This document shows positions 1 to 8,233 of a DNA stretch of 24,923 bases, in pieces. Position 1 is the first letter of the stretch, and each line of letters opens with the position of its first letter. The position numbers were made by a program, and so were the translations under genes. The notes under the pieces are model-generated. The model was not told where the DNA came from. It saw only the letters and a program-made list of their open reading frames with translations, and did no database searches. This DNA is from DATHGT01 sp035317605 (GTDB lineage Bacteria; Methylomirabilota; Methylomirabilia; Rokubacteriales; CSP1-6). The stretch lies in the NCBI GenBank assembly GCA_035317605.1, contig DATHGT010000312.1:1-24923 (forward strand). The letters run 5' to 3'.

Positions 1-629
1 CGCCCGAACTTCCAGATCTCGGTCTCGGCCAGCGCGCGCTCCAGCGAGGTCCCCATGGCGTAGCGGTTGTTCTCGCAGAGGTAGATCACCGGCAGCTGCC
101 ACAGCGCGGCCAGGTTCATCGACTCGTGGAACTCGCCCTCGGGGACGGCGCCGTCGCCGAAGTAGCAGAGGACGACCTGGTCGCCGCCCTGGTACTTGAT
201 CGCGAAGGCCACCCCCGCGGCCAGCGGCAGGTGCGCGCCCACGATGGCGTGCCCGCCCAGGAAGTTCCGGCTCTTGTCGAACAGGTGCATCGAGCCGCCC
301 TTGCCCTTGCTGAGGCCGTCGCGCCGCCCGAACAGCTCGGCCATGGCCCGGCGCGGATCCGAGCCCTTGGCCAGGCAGTGCCCGTGCTCGCGATACGTCG
401 AGATCGCGTAATCGTCCGGACGCAGCGCCGAGGTGGCGCCGGCCGCCACCGCTTCCTCGCCGATCGAGAGATGCAGGAACCCGCCGATCTTGCCGAGCGC
501 GTAGGCTTCGGCCGCCTTCTCTTCGAAGCGCCGGATCAGCATCATGTCGCGGAGCAGTCGTTTCGCGAGATCGACGTCGAGGGCCGGCGCGCGCGCCGCC
601 CTCTCCGTGGTGATGACGTTCGAAGCCAT
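1..629 (-). CDS. pdhA: Pyruvate-type 2-oxoacid dehydrogenase E1 component, alpha subunit (3' end beyond window)
   Basis: Only the N-terminal 209 residues are present, because the gene runs off the left edge. It encodes the thiamine-diphosphate E1-alpha subunit that decarboxylates pyruvate (or a related 2-oxoacid or acetoin) and passes the acyl group to lipoyl-E2. Visible marks are YREHGHCLAKG near residues 79-89, the GGSMHLFD segment near 111-118, and the ThDP motif starting GDG near 158 and ending NN near 188. The ATG at 629 has a perfect AGGAGGA Shine-Dalgarno that overlaps the nuoK stop codon, leaving only 8 bases between the genes, so it is very probably cotranscribed with nuo. E1-alpha of acetoin or branched-chain dehydrogenases is very similar, so the exact substrate is not proven; lipA in the same operon supports a lipoyl-dependent complex. 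Confidence 0.9.
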   Translation of the reverse strand, partial: MASNVITTERAARAPALDVDLAKRLLRDMMLIRRFEEKAAEAYALGKIGGFLHLSIGEEAVAAGATSALRPDDYAISTYREHGHCLAKGSDPRRAMAELFGRRDGLSKGKGGSMHLFDKSRNFLGGHAIVGAHLPLAAGVAFAIKYQGGDQVVLCYFGDGAVPEGEFHESMNLAALWQLPVIYLCENNRYAMGTSLERALAETEIWKFG

Positions 630-632
630 GAT

Positions 633-639
633 TCCTCCT
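633..639 (-). promoter_or_regulatory. Shine-Dalgarno of pdhA embedded in the nuoK stop codon
   Basis: On the minus strand the sequence TAGGAGGAATCATG contains the nuoK stop (TAG), a full AGGAGGA ribosome binding site and the pdhA ATG. It fixes the pdhA start and ties pdhA to the nuo transcript. Confidence 0.8.
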
Positions 640-940
640 ACCAGCGCATCAAGCTGAGATCGTCGACGGACAGACGGTGGCGTGTCCGAAAGATCACCAC
701 GATGATGGCCAGACCGACGGCCACCTCGGCCGCCGCCACCGCCATCACGAAGAACACCAGGGCCTGGCCGTCGGCGCTGCCGTGGCGGTGGCCGAAGGCC
801 ACCAGGGCGAGGTTCGCCGCGTTCAGGGCCAGCTCGATCGACATGAAGATCACGAGCGGATTCCGCCGGACCACCACCCCCGTCACGCCGATGACGAAGA
901 GGACGGCGGAGAGCGCCAGGTAGTACGACTCAGAGACCAT
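638..940 (-). CDS. nuoK: NADH-quinone oxidoreductase subunit K
   Basis: This 100-residue membrane subunit of complex I has three predicted transmembrane segments (about 5-23, 29-50 and 60-85). It carries the two membrane glutamates known to be important for proton translocation in this family, E36 in the SIELALNAANL stretch and E72 in the AAAEVAVGL stretch, at the same numbering as E. coli NuoK. Length is exactly the family norm. It starts 18 bases after nuoJ and ends just before pdhA. nuoL, nuoM and nuoN, which usually follow, do not. Confidence 0.96.
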   Translation of the reverse strand: MVSESYYLALSAVLFVIGVTGVVVRRNPLVIFMSIELALNAANLALVAFGHRHGSADGQALVFFVMAVAAAEVAVGLAIIVVIFRTRHRLSVDDLSLMRW

Positions 941-958
941 GCGAGGCTCCGGCGGCGC

Positions 959-1444
959 TCACGTGCGCTTGGCCAGCAGCATCACGCCCACCATCGCCGC
1001 CAGCAGCAGCAGGGAGGTGAGCTCGAAGGGAAACAGGTAGTTGGTGAAGAGCAGCCGACCGATCGTCTCCACTCCGCCCGCCACCGCGGGCCCCGGGGGC
1101 GCCGCGCCGCGCCGGGCGACGATCAGCGTCAGCTCGACCAGGAGGGCCGCGCCGATGGGAACGGCGGCCAGCCGATAGCGCCGGCGCGGATCCGGGCCCG
1201 TCTCCTCCTTGCCCGGGATCAGCACCATGATCGCGAAGACGAAGAGCACCATGATGGCGCCGGCGTACACGATGACCTGCGCGGCGGCCAGGAACTCGGC
1301 GCCCAGCATCAAGTAGAGGGCGGCGATGCCCCCGAGGTTCACCACCAGGAACAGCGCGCCGTGGATGGGGTTGCGCTTGAGCACGAGCCCGAGGGCGGAG
1401 CCAACCACGATGAGCGCGATGATCGCGAACGCCACGGCCGCCAT
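959..1444 (-). CDS. nuoJ: NADH-quinone oxidoreductase subunit J
   Basis: This 161-residue membrane protein has five hydrophobic segments and the NuoJ signature region NPIHGALFLVVNLGGIAALY followed by AEFLAAAQVIVYAGAIMVLF. It belongs to the proton-pumping membrane arm of complex I. The ATG at 1444 overlaps the nuoI stop (TGATG), which chooses this start over the longer open frame upstream. That frame reads across nuoI out of phase. Confidence 0.95.
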   Translation of the reverse strand: MAAVAFAIIALIVVGSALGLVLKRNPIHGALFLVVNLGGIAALYLMLGAEFLAAAQVIVYAGAIMVLFVFAIMVLIPGKEETGPDPRRRYRLAAVPIGAALLVELTLIVARRGAAPPGPAVAGGVETIGRLLFTNYLFPFELTSLLLLAAMVGVMLLAKRT

Positions 1445-1983
1445 CACACCGTCCGTCCCGCCGGAATCGGCACCGGAGACCGGGGCACGCCGTTGGGGCC
1501 GGCCGGCTCCAGGGAGAGCAGCATCTCCTTGGTGTAGATCATGCCGCCCCGGCTGTAGGACGAGAACTCGAGGATCCCCGTGTCCATCCGGATCGCGTCC
1601 TCGGGGCACGCCTCCACGCAGTAGCCGCAGAACACGCACTTGCCGAGGTCGATGTCGAACCGCGCCGGGACCTTCTCGATCTCCGGGTTCGGGTGCTCGT
1701 CGGCCACGATGTAGATGCAGTGGGCCGGGCAGACCGTCTCGCACATCATGCAGGCCACGCAGCGGGGCGAGCCGTCCTCCCGCCGCACCAGCCGGTGCAG
1801 GCTGCGCAGTCGCGGCGAGTACGGCCTGCGCTCTTCGGGATACTGGATGGTGACCGCGCCCGGCGTGGTCCGGCGCCCGAGCGAGCGCGCGACGTGGCGA
1901 CCGAGGTTGCGGAAGAAATGCCCCGCGGTCAGCCGCAGGCCGGCCAGCACCTCGCGCAGGTAGAACCGCTGCCCCAGCCTCAC
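1444..1983 (-). CDS. nuoI: NADH-quinone oxidoreductase subunit I (two [4Fe-4S] ferredoxin-like)
   Basis: The 179-residue peripheral-arm subunit carries the two tetranuclear clusters N6a and N6b. Two CxxCxxCxxxCP motifs are visible, at C75/C78/C81/C85 and C116/C119/C122/C126, each completing the other's cluster as in bacterial ferredoxins. The N-terminal part is amphipathic, fitting attachment to NuoH. The start is a GTG that overlaps the nuoH TGA as GTGA. The C-terminus is proline-rich and overlaps nuoJ. Confidence 0.96.
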   Translation of the reverse strand: MRLGQRFYLREVLAGLRLTAGHFFRNLGRHVARSLGRRTTPGAVTIQYPEERRPYSPRLRSLHRLVRREDGSPRCVACMMCETVCPAHCIYIVADEHPNPEIEKVPARFDIDLGKCVFCGYCVEACPEDAIRMDTGILEFSSYSRGGMIYTKEMLLSLEPAGPNGVPRSPVPIPAGRTV

Positions 1984-3068
1984 GACGGCCTCGCGACGAG
2001 CAGGACGAGGCCCGTCAACACGATGTTGAGGATCGAGAGCGGGAACAACCCTAGCCAGCCCAGCTTCATGGCCTGGTCGTAGCGGAACCGCGGCAGCGTC
2101 CACCGGATCAGCATCAGGAAGAAGATCATCCCCGCGACCTTGGTGACGAACGCTCCGACCTGGAGCAGGGTCACCGCGAGCGGCGGCAGGGCCAGCGTCG
2201 CGCCCCATGGGAACGCGAAGCCCGCGGCCCCGAGGTACGGCACCTGCCAGCCCCCGAGGAAGAGCGAGGTCGAGAGCCCGGCGAGGACCGTCGTCTCCAC
2301 CATGTCGGTCATCAGGAACATGCCGAACTTCATCCCGCTGTACTCGACGAAATAGCCGATGATCTCCGACTCGCCCTCCGGCGTGTCGAACGGCACCCGC
2401 TTGGTCGCCGCGATGCCCGCGGTCAGGAACAGGATGAAGGCCAGGGGCTGGGTCACGATGCCCCACTTCGGCAGCCAGCCCCACAGCAGAGCGCCCTGGG
2501 CGCGGGCGATCTCCATCAGGTTGAGCGAGCCGTAGACCATGACCACGCCGATGATCGACGCCCCGATGGCGATCTCCGCGGAAATCATGAGGGCCGCCGC
2601 CCGCTGGCCGCCGAGGAGCGCGTAGTTGTTGGCCGAGGACCAGCCCGCCATCATCACGCCGTAGACGCCGAGCGAGAGCATGGCGAAGGCGTAGAGGATC
2701 CCGACGTTGAGGGTCACGGCCTGCAGCGGGATGACCCGGTCGCCGATCCGCAGCGTGTCGCCGAACGGAATGGAGGCGAACGCCATCAGCGCGAACAACA
2801 CCGACACGAAGGGGGCCAGGTCGAAGAGCAGGCGGTCGGCGCGCGCGGGCCGGAAGTCTTCCTTGGTCAGCATCTTGAGGGTGTCGGCGAGCGGATGGAA
2901 GAGTCCCATGACCCGCAGGCCGAAGATCGAGGCGCGGTTGGCGCCGATCCGGTCCTGCATGATCGCCGACTGCTTGCGCTCGACCCAACCGAGGATGGCC
3001 GCGGTGTTCAGCACGAAGAACATCATCACGGCGACCCGCCCGAACGCGATCCCGAGATCGGCGATCAT
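1980..3068 (-). CDS. nuoH: NADH-quinone oxidoreductase subunit H
   Basis: The 362-residue multispanning subunit forms part of the quinone chamber at the junction of the membrane and peripheral arms. The family signature near residues 28-45 (WVERKQSAIMQDRIGANRAS) is clear, as is the loop GLFHPLADTLKMLTKED near 54-70. Charged-loop residues in EGESEIIGYFVEYSGMKF are also conserved. About eight hydrophobic segments are seen. The ATG at 3068 overlaps the nuoG stop by four bases (ATGA). A longer in-frame open frame upstream lies inside nuoG and is not used. Confidence 0.96.
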   Translation of the reverse strand: MIADLGIAFGRVAVMMFFVLNTAAILGWVERKQSAIMQDRIGANRASIFGLRVMGLFHPLADTLKMLTKEDFRPARADRLLFDLAPFVSVLFALMAFASIPFGDTLRIGDRVIPLQAVTLNVGILYAFAMLSLGVYGVMMAGWSSANNYALLGGQRAAALMISAEIAIGASIIGVVMVYGSLNLMEIARAQGALLWGWLPKWGIVTQPLAFILFLTAGIAATKRVPFDTPEGESEIIGYFVEYSGMKFGMFLMTDMVETTVLAGLSTSLFLGGWQVPYLGAAGFAFPWGATLALPPLAVTLLQVGAFVTKVAGMIFFLMLIRWTLPRFRYDQAMKLGWLGLFPLSILNIVLTGLVLLVARPS

Positions 3069-4654
3069 GGGACGGAGACCACCTGGCCGGCGTCGCCGAT
3101 GGAGCGATAGGTCATGCCCGCGAACGCCGGGACCGCCTCCGCGAGTCGGCGGAACCACCCTTCGGCCCGCGCGGGCGCCCCTTCACCGGTCACCGTGGCG
3201 AGCACCTGTCCCAGCAGGTCCCAGTCGGGCCGCGCGCTCCCGAACGGCTCCACCGCGGTGCGGAAGCGCTGGACGCGTCCCTCGAAGTTCGTGAACGTGC
3301 CCTCGCGCTCGACCCAGGCCGCCGAGGGCAAGACCAGGTGAGCGAGCTCGCTGGTGGCCCCGGTGTTCGTTCCGCTCCAGATCAGCGTGTCGAGACGCTC
3401 GAGCGCGGCGCGCGTCTCCGCGGCGGGCCAGGCGCTGGCCAGCAGATCGTGGTGAAACACCCAGAGACAGCGCAGGCGACCGGCGCGCGCGTCGTCCAAG
3501 AGCGCGTCCGCGCTGCCGCCCAGACCGATCAGCTCGGCCCCGCGGCTGTTCGGATTCTTGTCGCTCCGGATCAAGAGCTTGTCCTCGTCTCCGGGCGCCG
3601 CCGGTGGGACCGCGAAGGCCAGGCGCTCGATGCCAAGGGTTCCCGCCAGCGCCTCGAGCGCGAACAGATCCTCGTTGGACATGCGGGGAGAGGCGAGGAT
3701 CCCGATCTCGTCGGGGCGATAGCGCGCGAGCCTGGACGCGACCTCCGCGATCGCCTCCTCCCACGTGATCTCGAGGGGGCCGCGGTCTGCGCGGCGGGAG
3801 GGCATGCCGATCCGGGTGGGCGCGTCGACGAAGTCGAAGCCGTAGCGGCCGTCGTCGCAGATCCACCATCGGTTGACGTCGGCGTTGAAGCGGGGCTTCA
3901 GGCGCGCGACCCGCCGGCCCCCGTTGTGGTGCGGCCGGCGGCGGTTGACGTGGACGTCGATGTTGCAGCCGCGCGCGCAGCCTGGGCAGATCGACTTCGC
4001 GGTGTCGAGATACCAGACCCGCACCTGGAACCGGAAATCGCGGTCGGTGAGCGCGCCCACCGGACAGATGTCGACCACGTTGCCCGAGTACTTGTTGCTG
4101 AGGTCGTGGCCGGGAAAGAGCCCGATCTCCGAGTAGTCGCCGCGGTTGAAGATGCCCAGCTCGCCTCCGCCGGTGATCTCGTCGCAGAAGCGCACGCAGC
4201 GCGAGCAGAGGATGCAGCGCTCGGCGTCCAGCATCACGTGGGGCCCCAGCGGCAGGGCCTTGGGCTTGTGGACCTTCTCGTCGGTCATGCGCGGGTCGTA
4301 GAGCCCGTGCTTCATGTAGTAGATCTGGAGCCAGCACTCCCCCGCCTGGTCGCACACCGGGCAGTCGAGCGGATGGTTGATCAGGTGGAACTCCATCATC
4401 GACCGGCGGGTCTCCTTCACCCGGTCGGTCTCGGTGAAGACCACCATGCCGTCAGCCGCCAGGGTGTTGCACGCGATGGTCGGCCGCGGGGCCTTCTCGA
4501 TGTCCACCATGCAGAGCCGGCACTGCCCCGCGATGGAGAGCGCCGGGTGATAACAATAGTGCGGCACCTCGAAGCCCGCCGCCCGCGCCGCTTCGATCAG
4601 ATTCGTCCCGGCGGGGACGTCGACCTCCTTGCCGTTGATCGTGAGCTTAGGCAC
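3065..4654 (-). CDS. nuoG: NADH-quinone oxidoreductase subunit G, short form
   Basis: This is the iron-sulfur-rich subunit of the NADH-oxidising arm. The N-terminal [2Fe-2S] ligands are C34, C45, C48 and C62. The His-Cys [4Fe-4S] set is H94, C98, C101 and C107. A second [4Fe-4S] set starts C147, C150, C153 and ends at the VDICPVGAL cysteine. A further set at about C223, C226, C230 and C266 (CPGCARGC ... WWIC) matches the extra N7-type cluster. The C-terminal molybdopterin-oxidoreductase-like domain is reduced to about 260 residues. At 529 residues the protein is well short of the roughly 780-910 of Thermus and E. coli. The start is GTG at 4654, overlapping nuoF by 8 bases. Confidence 0.95.
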   Translation of the reverse strand: MPKLTINGKEVDVPAGTNLIEAARAAGFEVPHYCYHPALSIAGQCRLCMVDIEKAPRPTIACNTLAADGMVVFTETDRVKETRRSMMEFHLINHPLDCPVCDQAGECWLQIYYMKHGLYDPRMTDEKVHKPKALPLGPHVMLDAERCILCSRCVRFCDEITGGGELGIFNRGDYSEIGLFPGHDLSNKYSGNVVDICPVGALTDRDFRFQVRVWYLDTAKSICPGCARGCNIDVHVNRRRPHHNGGRRVARLKPRFNADVNRWWICDDGRYGFDFVDAPTRIGMPSRRADRGPLEITWEEAIAEVASRLARYRPDEIGILASPRMSNEDLFALEALAGTLGIERLAFAVPPAAPGDEDKLLIRSDKNPNSRGAELIGLGGSADALLDDARAGRLRCLWVFHHDLLASAWPAAETRAALERLDTLIWSGTNTGATSELAHLVLPSAAWVEREGTFTNFEGRVQRFRTAVEPFGSARPDWDLLGQVLATVTGEGAPARAEGWFRRLAEAVPAFAGMTYRSIGDAGQVVSVP

Positions 4655-5870
4655 GGGAAATCAGCGCCTCGAACTCCGGGCGGAATTTTTCGATGTAAGA
4701 GACGTAGGGGCCGACGGCGCCGTCGTAGAACGCGCAGATCGTGGTGCCCCCGCCCCGCTTGGCCACGTCGACGATGGTGTCGAGGTCGTCCTTGTGCCCG
4801 TGGCCCTCGACGATCCGGTGCACCATCTTGTAGATCCAGCCCGTCGACTCGCGGCACGGCGTGCACTGGCCGCAGCTCTCGTGGGCGTAAAAGCGGGCGA
4901 GGACCATCAGCGCCTCGGGGATCGACGCGCTCTCGTCCATCACGACCACGCCGGCCGAGCCGATCATCGAGCCCGCGTTCTTGAGTCCGTCGACGTCCAT
5001 GGTGACGTCGATCTCGTCGGCGGTGAGAATCGGCGCCGAACCGCCGCCCGGCACCACGGCCTTGAGCCGTCCGGACGCTGTCACACCGCCCGCGTGCTCG
5101 AAGATGAGCTGGCGCAGGGTCACCGACACCGGCGTCTCGTACACGCCCGGGCGCTTCACGCGTCCGGACACCGAGTACATCCGGGTCCCGCCCTGGGTCT
5201 TGGTGCCGAGCCCGGCGAACCAGGCCGCACCCCGCTCGATGATGGGGGGCACGCAGCAGAGCGTCTCGACGTTGTTGACGATGGTGGGCTGGCCGAACGC
5301 GCCCTTGATGGCCGGGAACGGCGGCTTGACCTTGGGCCAGCCCTTCTTGCCTTCGAGCGACGAGATGAGCCCGGTCTCCTCGCCGCAGATGTAGGCGCCG
5401 GCGCCGCGGTGGACGACGACGTCGAAGCCCCGCCCGAGATGGTGCGCGTCGTAGGCCTCGCGCACCGCGGCCGAGAACCGGCGCCAGGGCTCCACGTACT
5501 CGCCGCGGATGTAGACGAAGCCGAGGGCCGAGCGGATGGCGCGGGCCGCGATCAGCATGCCCTCGATGAGGGCGTGCGGATCGCGCTCGAGCAGGTAGCG
5601 ATCCTTGAACGTCCCGGGCTCGCCTTCGTCCGCGTTGACCACGAGGTACACCGGGCCCGTGTGGTTCTTCGGGATGAACGACCACTTCACGCCGGTCGGG
5701 AACCCCGCGCCGCCCAGACCGCGGAGGTTGGCGGCCTTGACCTCGTCGACGATGGCCGCCGGCTCCATCGCCTGCGCCTTCTCCCACGCCGCGTAGCCGC
5801 CGTGGGCGCGATAGGCTTCGAGCGTATGGGACGACGAATCGTCGAAGCTCCGGGTCAGCACGAGGGTCAC
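4647..5870 (-). CDS. nuoF: NADH-quinone oxidoreductase subunit F (NADH/FMN binding)
   Basis: This 407-residue subunit binds NADH, FMN and the N3 [4Fe-4S] cluster, and is where electrons enter complex I. The glycine-rich nucleotide region GLGGAGFPTGVKWSF, the NADEGEPGTFKDR segment and RGAGAYICGEETGLISSLEG are present. The cluster ligands are in ESCGQCTPCREST near residues 331-337, with the last cysteine in TTICAFYDGAVGP near 378. The start is GTG at 5870 overlapping the nuoE stop as GTGA. The open frame extends further upstream but through nuoE. Confidence 0.97.
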   Translation of the reverse strand: MTLVLTRSFDDSSSHTLEAYRAHGGYAAWEKAQAMEPAAIVDEVKAANLRGLGGAGFPTGVKWSFIPKNHTGPVYLVVNADEGEPGTFKDRYLLERDPHALIEGMLIAARAIRSALGFVYIRGEYVEPWRRFSAAVREAYDAHHLGRGFDVVVHRGAGAYICGEETGLISSLEGKKGWPKVKPPFPAIKGAFGQPTIVNNVETLCCVPPIIERGAAWFAGLGTKTQGGTRMYSVSGRVKRPGVYETPVSVTLRQLIFEHAGGVTASGRLKAVVPGGGSAPILTADEIDVTMDVDGLKNAGSMIGSAGVVVMDESASIPEALMVLARFYAHESCGQCTPCRESTGWIYKMVHRIVEGHGHKDDLDTIVDVAKRGGGTTICAFYDGAVGPYVSYIEKFRPEFEALISRA

Positions 5871-6349
5871 GCGAGTCCCTCGAGGATGCGGTCCACCTTC
5901 TCGGGCGTGAGGTTCAGCTCGTAGCGGTCGTCCACCTGCATCATGGGCGCGGCCTCGCACGCGCAGAGGCACTCGACGGCCTGGAGCGTGATGCGACCGT
6001 CCCCGGTGGTCTCGCCGGCCTCGATCCCGAGCCGGCGCTTGACGTGGGCGAGGATCTCGGGAGCGCCCGCCAGATGGCAGGACAGGTTGTGGCAGACCGC
6101 GACCACGTGGCGGCCCTTGGGCTCGCGGAAGTAGAGCGTGTAGAACGTCACCACCTCGTGCACGTGCGCGGGCGAGAGGTCGAAGAGGCCGGCCACGTAC
6201 TCCTCGGCTTCCAGGGAGACGTAGCCGAACGTGTCCTGGGCCATGTGAAGCACCGGGAGCAGCGCGCCGCGCTTGTCCGGATACAGCGACTGCAGCCGCC
6301 GGACCTCGGCCAGCTGCTCGGGCGAAAACGCGATGGCCGCGACGCTCAC
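5867..6349 (-). CDS. nuoE: NADH-quinone oxidoreductase subunit E
   Basis: This 160-residue thioredoxin-fold subunit holds the N1a [2Fe-2S] cluster. The ligands C86, C91, C127 and C131 lie in CHNLSC and CLCAC, with the usual spacing. The N-terminal helical part contains LYPDKRGALLPVLHMAQD, typical of the family. The GTG start at 6349 overlaps the nuoD stop codon as GTGA. Confidence 0.96.
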   Translation of the reverse strand: MSVAAIAFSPEQLAEVRRLQSLYPDKRGALLPVLHMAQDTFGYVSLEAEEYVAGLFDLSPAHVHEVVTFYTLYFREPKGRHVVAVCHNLSCHLAGAPEILAHVKRRLGIEAGETTGDGRITLQAVECLCACEAAPMMQVDDRYELNLTPEKVDRILEGLA

Positions 6350-7719
6350 CGGTCGAGCTCCCCGCCGATCATGTTGACCGAGCCGAACGTCGGCACCATG
6401 TCGGCCACCATGCCGCCCTCGATCATCCGCGGCAAGGCCGCCATCGGCATCAGGCACGGAGGACGGCAGCGCACGCGATAGGGGCGATCGCCGCCGTCGG
6501 AGACGACGTAGAAGCCCAGCTCGCCGTTGGCGCCCTCGACCGGGAAATAGGCCTCGCCCATCGGCGGCCGGATCCCGTACCCCTCCATGACGAGCATGAA
6601 GTGGTTCATCAATCCCTCGATGGAGCCGTACGCCGTCTCCTTCGGGGGCATCACCACCCGCTTGTCGGGGACGTTCACGCGCGCCTGGGACGCGCGGTCC
6701 GTACCCTGGAGGTTCGGCGACAGCGTGATCGGAATCAGCAACAGTCCCTCGGTCTTGCCCTGCTTGCCCTGGTCCACGTAGCTCGCCGGATCCAGCGGCC
6801 GGCCCTCGAAGTCGACGTTGATGGGGCCGCCCGGGATCGTGTCGAGTCCCTGCTCGACGATCCGCATGGACTGTTCCATCTCGGCCATGCGCACGAGGTA
6901 GCGCGCGTAGTTGTCGCCCTCGGGCCGCGTGGGAATCTCGAATTCCAGCCGGTCGTAGACGTAGTAGGGCTGGGCCCGGCGCACGTCGTAGGCCACGCCG
7001 ACCGCGCGCAGCAGCGGACCCGTGATCGCGTAGGCGACGGTCTGGTCGCGCGACAGCACGCCGATCCCCACCATGCGGTCCAGGAAGATCCGGTTGCCGG
7101 TGAGGAGGCGATGGACCTCGTCGAGCACCTCGCGCACCTGCTTCAGCGCGTGGCGCGTCTTCTCCGCGAAGCCGTCGGGAAGGTCGGCCTTCACCCCGCC
7201 CACCCGGCCGTAGGAGATCGTGAGCCGGGCGCCGGTGACATCCTCCACCAGCTCCCACAGGAACTCGCGGGCCTTGATCATGTAGAGGAAGACCGTGAAC
7301 GCCCCGAGCTCCATGGCCGAGGCGCCGACGCAGGTGAGATGATCGCAGATGCGCGAGATCTCGCTCATGATCACGCGGATGTACTTGCAGCGTTCGGTCA
7401 CGTCTATGCCGAGCAGCTTCTCCACGGCCGAGGCGTAGCCGAAGTTGTTGATGAGCGGGGAGACGTAGTTCAGGCGGTCCGTGTAGGGGATGGCGTTGTT
7501 GTAGCCGCCGACCTCGCAGTCCTTCTCGAACGCGCGGTGCAGGTAGCCGATCTCGACGTCGGCCTTCCGGATCACCTCGCCGTCCAGCTCGGCGAGGATC
7601 CGGATGATCCCGTGCATGGCGGGGTGCGCGGGCCCCACGCCGACCGTGAGGTTCGGGTTCCCGCTGCCCGTCCCCGCCCCCTCCCCCAGCATGAACTCCC
7701 GCCGTGTCGTTTCAGCCAT
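6346..7719 (-). CDS. nuoD: NADH-quinone oxidoreductase subunit D, with an internal insertion
   Basis: This 457-residue subunit lines the quinone site together with NuoB and is related to the [NiFe]-hydrogenase large subunit. GPAHPAMHG near residue 29, the GYLHRAFEK segment, RICDHL and the C-terminal DLV-type stretch before GSVNMIGGELDR are all present. It is a separate gene, not fused to nuoC. Between IVEQGLDTIPGGPI and VVMPPKETAYGSIEG (about residues 302-350) there are roughly 45-50 residues that E. coli and Thermus homologues lack, as far as I recall them. The ATG at 7719 lies 9 bases after nuoC. Confidence 0.96.
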   Translation of the reverse strand: MAETTRREFMLGEGAGTGSGNPNLTVGVGPAHPAMHGIIRILAELDGEVIRKADVEIGYLHRAFEKDCEVGGYNNAIPYTDRLNYVSPLINNFGYASAVEKLLGIDVTERCKYIRVIMSEISRICDHLTCVGASAMELGAFTVFLYMIKAREFLWELVEDVTGARLTISYGRVGGVKADLPDGFAEKTRHALKQVREVLDEVHRLLTGNRIFLDRMVGIGVLSRDQTVAYAITGPLLRAVGVAYDVRRAQPYYVYDRLEFEIPTRPEGDNYARYLVRMAEMEQSMRIVEQGLDTIPGGPINVDFEGRPLDPASYVDQGKQGKTEGLLLIPITLSPNLQGTDRASQARVNVPDKRVVMPPKETAYGSIEGLMNHFMLVMEGYGIRPPMGEAYFPVEGANGELGFYVVSDGGDRPYRVRCRPPCLMPMAALPRMIEGGMVADMVPTFGSVNMIGGELDR

Positions 7720-7728
7720 GGCCTCTGG

Positions 7729-8226
7729 TCAGATCGCGGGGCCGATCAGCGGCTGGCGGCGATTGATCGGATAGTCCTTGCGGAGTGGGTGTCCCACGAA
7801 CTCTTCGTACATGAGCAGGCGCCGGAGGTCGGGATGGCCCTCGAAGCGGATGCCGAACATGTCCCACACCTCGCGCTCGAGCCAGTTCGCGATGGGCCAG
7901 AGGGGGACCGCCGTGGGCACCACCGCGTCGTCTTCCTCCACCGAGACCTTCACCCGCAGCCGGTGATTGTGGGAGAGCGAGTAGAGGTGATAGACGACCT
8001 CGAAGCGCGGGCCGTCCTCCCGGCCCGGAAACTTCAGGTAGTCGACGGCCGTCAGGTCCGTGAGCATGTCGAAGGCGAGCGCGGGCACGTCGCGACAGTG
8101 TCGCAGGATCTCCACCAGCGACTCGCGCCGCACCACGACCGTGTGATCTCCGTGCTGGTCGTGGGTCTCGACGACGGCCGCGGGGAAACGCTCTCGGAGC
8201 TCGTCGAGGAGGGCGGGCCCGGTCAT
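7729..8226 (-). CDS. nuoC: NADH-quinone oxidoreductase subunit C
   Basis: This 165-residue peripheral-arm subunit is the 30-kDa type. The signature ANWLEREVWDMFGIRFEGHP and the ending GHPLRKDYPINRR are clear. No cofactor is expected. It sits 7 bases after nuoB and 9 before nuoD and is a free-standing gene, unlike the fused NuoCD of E. coli. The ATG at 8226 fits the family length. Confidence 0.96.
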   Translation of the reverse strand: MTGPALLDELRERFPAAVVETHDQHGDHTVVVRRESLVEILRHCRDVPALAFDMLTDLTAVDYLKFPGREDGPRFEVVYHLYSLSHNHRLRVKVSVEEDDAVVPTAVPLWPIANWLEREVWDMFGIRFEGHPDLRRLLMYEEFVGHPLRKDYPINRRQPLIGPAI

Positions 8227-8233
8227 GCGCCGA

